DNA of 16,370 nucleotides from ZC4RG42 sp036676355 (GTDB lineage Bacteria; Pseudomonadota; Gammaproteobacteria; Burkholderiales; SG8-39), in assembly GCA_036676355.1 (NCBI GenBank), contig JAKFDA010000101.1:1-16370 (forward strand). Direction: 5' to 3'. A program made the position numbers and the translations under genes. Below the pieces are notes generated by a model. That model worked only from the letters and a program-made list of their open reading frames with translations, was not told the origin of the DNA and did not search any database. Of the stretch, positions 14,868-16,370 are shown in pieces. How positions within the stretch are numbered: the stretch's first letter is position 1; each line of letters starts with the position of its first letter.

Positions 14868-16307
14868 TCAGCGCACCTTGATGCGCCGCCACGCGCCCGA
14901 GCGCCAGCGCAAATAAATCGCCACGCCGAGGGCGAACATATAGATCACCGCGGCGATCCAGCCGCCGGCCGCGCCCCAGCCGAACTGCGGCAGAAAATCG
15001 ACCCAGCCCTGTCCGGCGGCGAAGGTCAGCGAATGCGCCAGCGGCACGAAGCCGAACCACGACAAACCCACGACCAGTACGGCGGGCACGCGCACATCGC
15101 CCGCGCCACGCAGACAGAACACGCTGCCCAGATGCATGCCGTCGAAAATCTGATAGCACGCCGCCAGCCACAATAGTATTTGCGCCAGCCGCAGGACCTC
15201 CTGCGCGTAGGGATCCCCGGCCGCGACAAACCACGGCAACACCCATGGCCCCGCCAGCGCCAGCGCGATGCCGGTACAGCCCATGTACATCACGGCCAGC
15301 AAGATGGTGGCGTTGCCGACTCTGTGTGCCCAGTCGCGATCGCCCGCGCCGATCGATTGCCCCACCAGCGTGGTGCCGGCGATACCGAAACCCACCGCGG
15401 GCATGTAGGCGAGCGAGGTCAACATCATGGCGATCTGCGATGCGGCGCCATCGACCGGACCGAGACGAACCTGCATGAGCTGAAACAGCGAGAGGCCGAT
15501 CAGGTCGACCGCGCCGGGCAGCCCCATCGGAATGCCGAAACCAAGCGCGAGCCGCACCGCGCGCCATGTCGGTCGCCAGGTGATGCGGCTTTTGTATTCG
15601 GCGTGCACAACCGGGAGTAGAAACAGTATGAGCGCAATGACGATACCGATCGCGACCGCCGACGTTGTCGCCCATGCCGCGCCCGCGATACCGAGGTCGA
15701 GGTGAAACATGTAGAACTCGTTCAGCGCCGCATTCGAAATCGCAGTCACCACGGCGATCGCCAGCGTCACGCGCGTGCGCCCGATGCCGTTGAAGAATCC
15801 CGTCAGCACCCAATAGCACACGGCTAGCGGTCCGCCGAGCATGCGCGGCATCCAGTATTCGACCGCAAGCGGCTCGATCTCGGCGGACAGGCCGAAGGGC
15901 GCAAGCAGAAAGTGACCGGACAACGCGAGCAGCACGAAGGGCGGCACGGTCAGCGCCGCGGCCCACAGCCCGATCCACACCGCTTTGGCGGCGCGCGTGC
16001 GACGCATGCCGCCGTAGGCCTGCGCAACGCGCGTCTGCACGCCCAGGCCGATACCGCCGAACAGCAGGACGAACACCAGGACGAGGAAATAGGTCGCACC
16101 CATCGCCGCCGTTGCGCTGGTGGACAGCCGACTGACGAACCAGGTGTCGGTCAGCGACAGGATCGCCTGGATCGCGGTATTGGCCAGCAGCGGCGCGGCC
16201 AGCGCGAGAACGGCGCGGTAACTGACGCGCCGCCGACCCTGCGCGTCATGCTTGAGCGCGGGCAGCTCGAATATGAGGGATGGGCGGGATTCGACGGCGG
16301 GGTCCAT
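14868..16307 (-). CDS. MATE-family multidrug/toxin exporter
   Basis: MATE proteins are inner-membrane antiporters that expel cationic drugs or metabolites using Na+ or H+. From ATG 16307 the product is 479 residues, typical for the family, with about 12 hydrophobic segments in two related halves. Family signatures are LALAAPLLANTAIQAILSLT and TDTWFVSRLS in helix 1, AYGGMRRTRAAKAV after helix 2, GFFNGIGRTR near the middle, FGIPMGLPGAVDL opening the second half, GTTLVGQSIGAGD and LRGAGDVRVP. A 17-codon longer frame begins at TTG 16358, but its residues are not family-like; AGG stands 4 bases before the chosen ATG. A basic patch of about 25 residues precedes helix 1. NorM and DinF types cannot be told apart with confidence. 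Nothing upstream is visible because the window ends at 16370. Confidence 0.93.
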   Translation of the reverse strand: MDPAVESRPSLIFELPALKHDAQGRRRVSYRAVLALAAPLLANTAIQAILSLTDTWFVSRLSTSATAAMGATYFLVLVFVLLFGGIGLGVQTRVAQAYGGMRRTRAAKAVWIGLWAAALTVPPFVLLALSGHFLLAPFGLSAEIEPLAVEYWMPRMLGGPLAVCYWVLTGFFNGIGRTRVTLAIAVVTAISNAALNEFYMFHLDLGIAGAAWATTSAVAIGIVIALILFLLPVVHAEYKSRITWRPTWRAVRLALGFGIPMGLPGAVDLIGLSLFQLMQVRLGPVDGAASQIAMMLTSLAYMPAVGFGIAGTTLVGQSIGAGDRDWAHRVGNATILLAVMYMGCTGIALALAGPWVLPWFVAAGDPYAQEVLRLAQILLWLAACYQIFDGMHLGSVFCLRGAGDVRVPAVLVVGLSWFGFVPLAHSLTFAAGQGWVDFLPQFGWGAAGGWIAAVIYMFALGVAIYLRWRSGAWRRIKVR

Positions 16308-16370
16308 GCGGCCTGGAGATTTGCACACCGCGCCGGGATATCGGCGGGTCGGCGGCAAAGGCGCGCATGT

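Noticed and set aside
16308..16358. TTG start 17 codons upstream in the MATE exporter
   Set aside because: The added residues are not hydrophobic or family-like, and ATG 16307 has a nearby AGG.

Overview
The window looks like ordinary chromosome from a GC-rich proteobacterium. I judge the GC content by eye at roughly 60-63%. The gene content points to a beta- or gammaproteobacterium: a tRNA-Tyr/tRNA-Gly/tRNA-Thr/tuf operon, a tamA-tamB pair, prfC (RF3), chaC and a bacterial phhA. I cannot place it more finely. The E. coli version of the tRNA-tuf operon starts with an extra tRNA-Thr(UGU). That gene is absent here, because the promoter sits directly in front of tRNA-Tyr.

Layout, left to right. 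The minus-strand operon tRNA-Tyr(GUA) - tRNA-Gly(UCC) - tRNA-Thr(GGU) - tuf occupies 1-625; tuf is cut by the window edge. It is driven by a near-consensus sigma70 promoter with a G+C-rich discriminator. Next come plus-strand genes: an MsrA-family protein whose catalytic cysteine is a serine (852-1373), the ChaC glutathione-degrading enzyme (1477-2235), phenylalanine 4-hydroxylase phhA (2368-3213) and a fumarylacetoacetate-hydrolase-family protein (3270-4322). The last two are the first and last steps of aromatic amino acid breakdown. A poorly coding stretch (4323-4627) leads into a FixL/FixJ-type two-component pair (4628-6486), whose kinase seems to have lost most of its sensor domain. After that lies the tamA-tamB operon (6724-12374), which builds an outer-membrane translocation module. 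It converges exactly on prfC (minus, 12371-13972): the stop codons of tamB and prfC share one CTAG palindrome. The right end holds a GNAT acetyltransferase (plus) converging on a MATE-family exporter (minus).

How the genes work together: tRNA/tuf and prfC serve translation. The MsrA-like protein and ChaC fit thiol and oxidative-stress metabolism. PhhA and the FAH-like protein fit Phe/Tyr catabolism, although hpd and hmgA are not here. The kinase and regulator form a signalling pair of unknown input, tamAB serves envelope assembly, and the MATE protein exports an unknown substrate. I see no phage, transposon, CRISPR array or defence locus. The most notable observation is the Cys-to-Ser replacement at the active site of the MsrA homologue, with the rest of the active site kept. 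Next are the truncated sensor kinase with possible decayed sequence in front of it, and several nested inverted repeats in intergenic regions.
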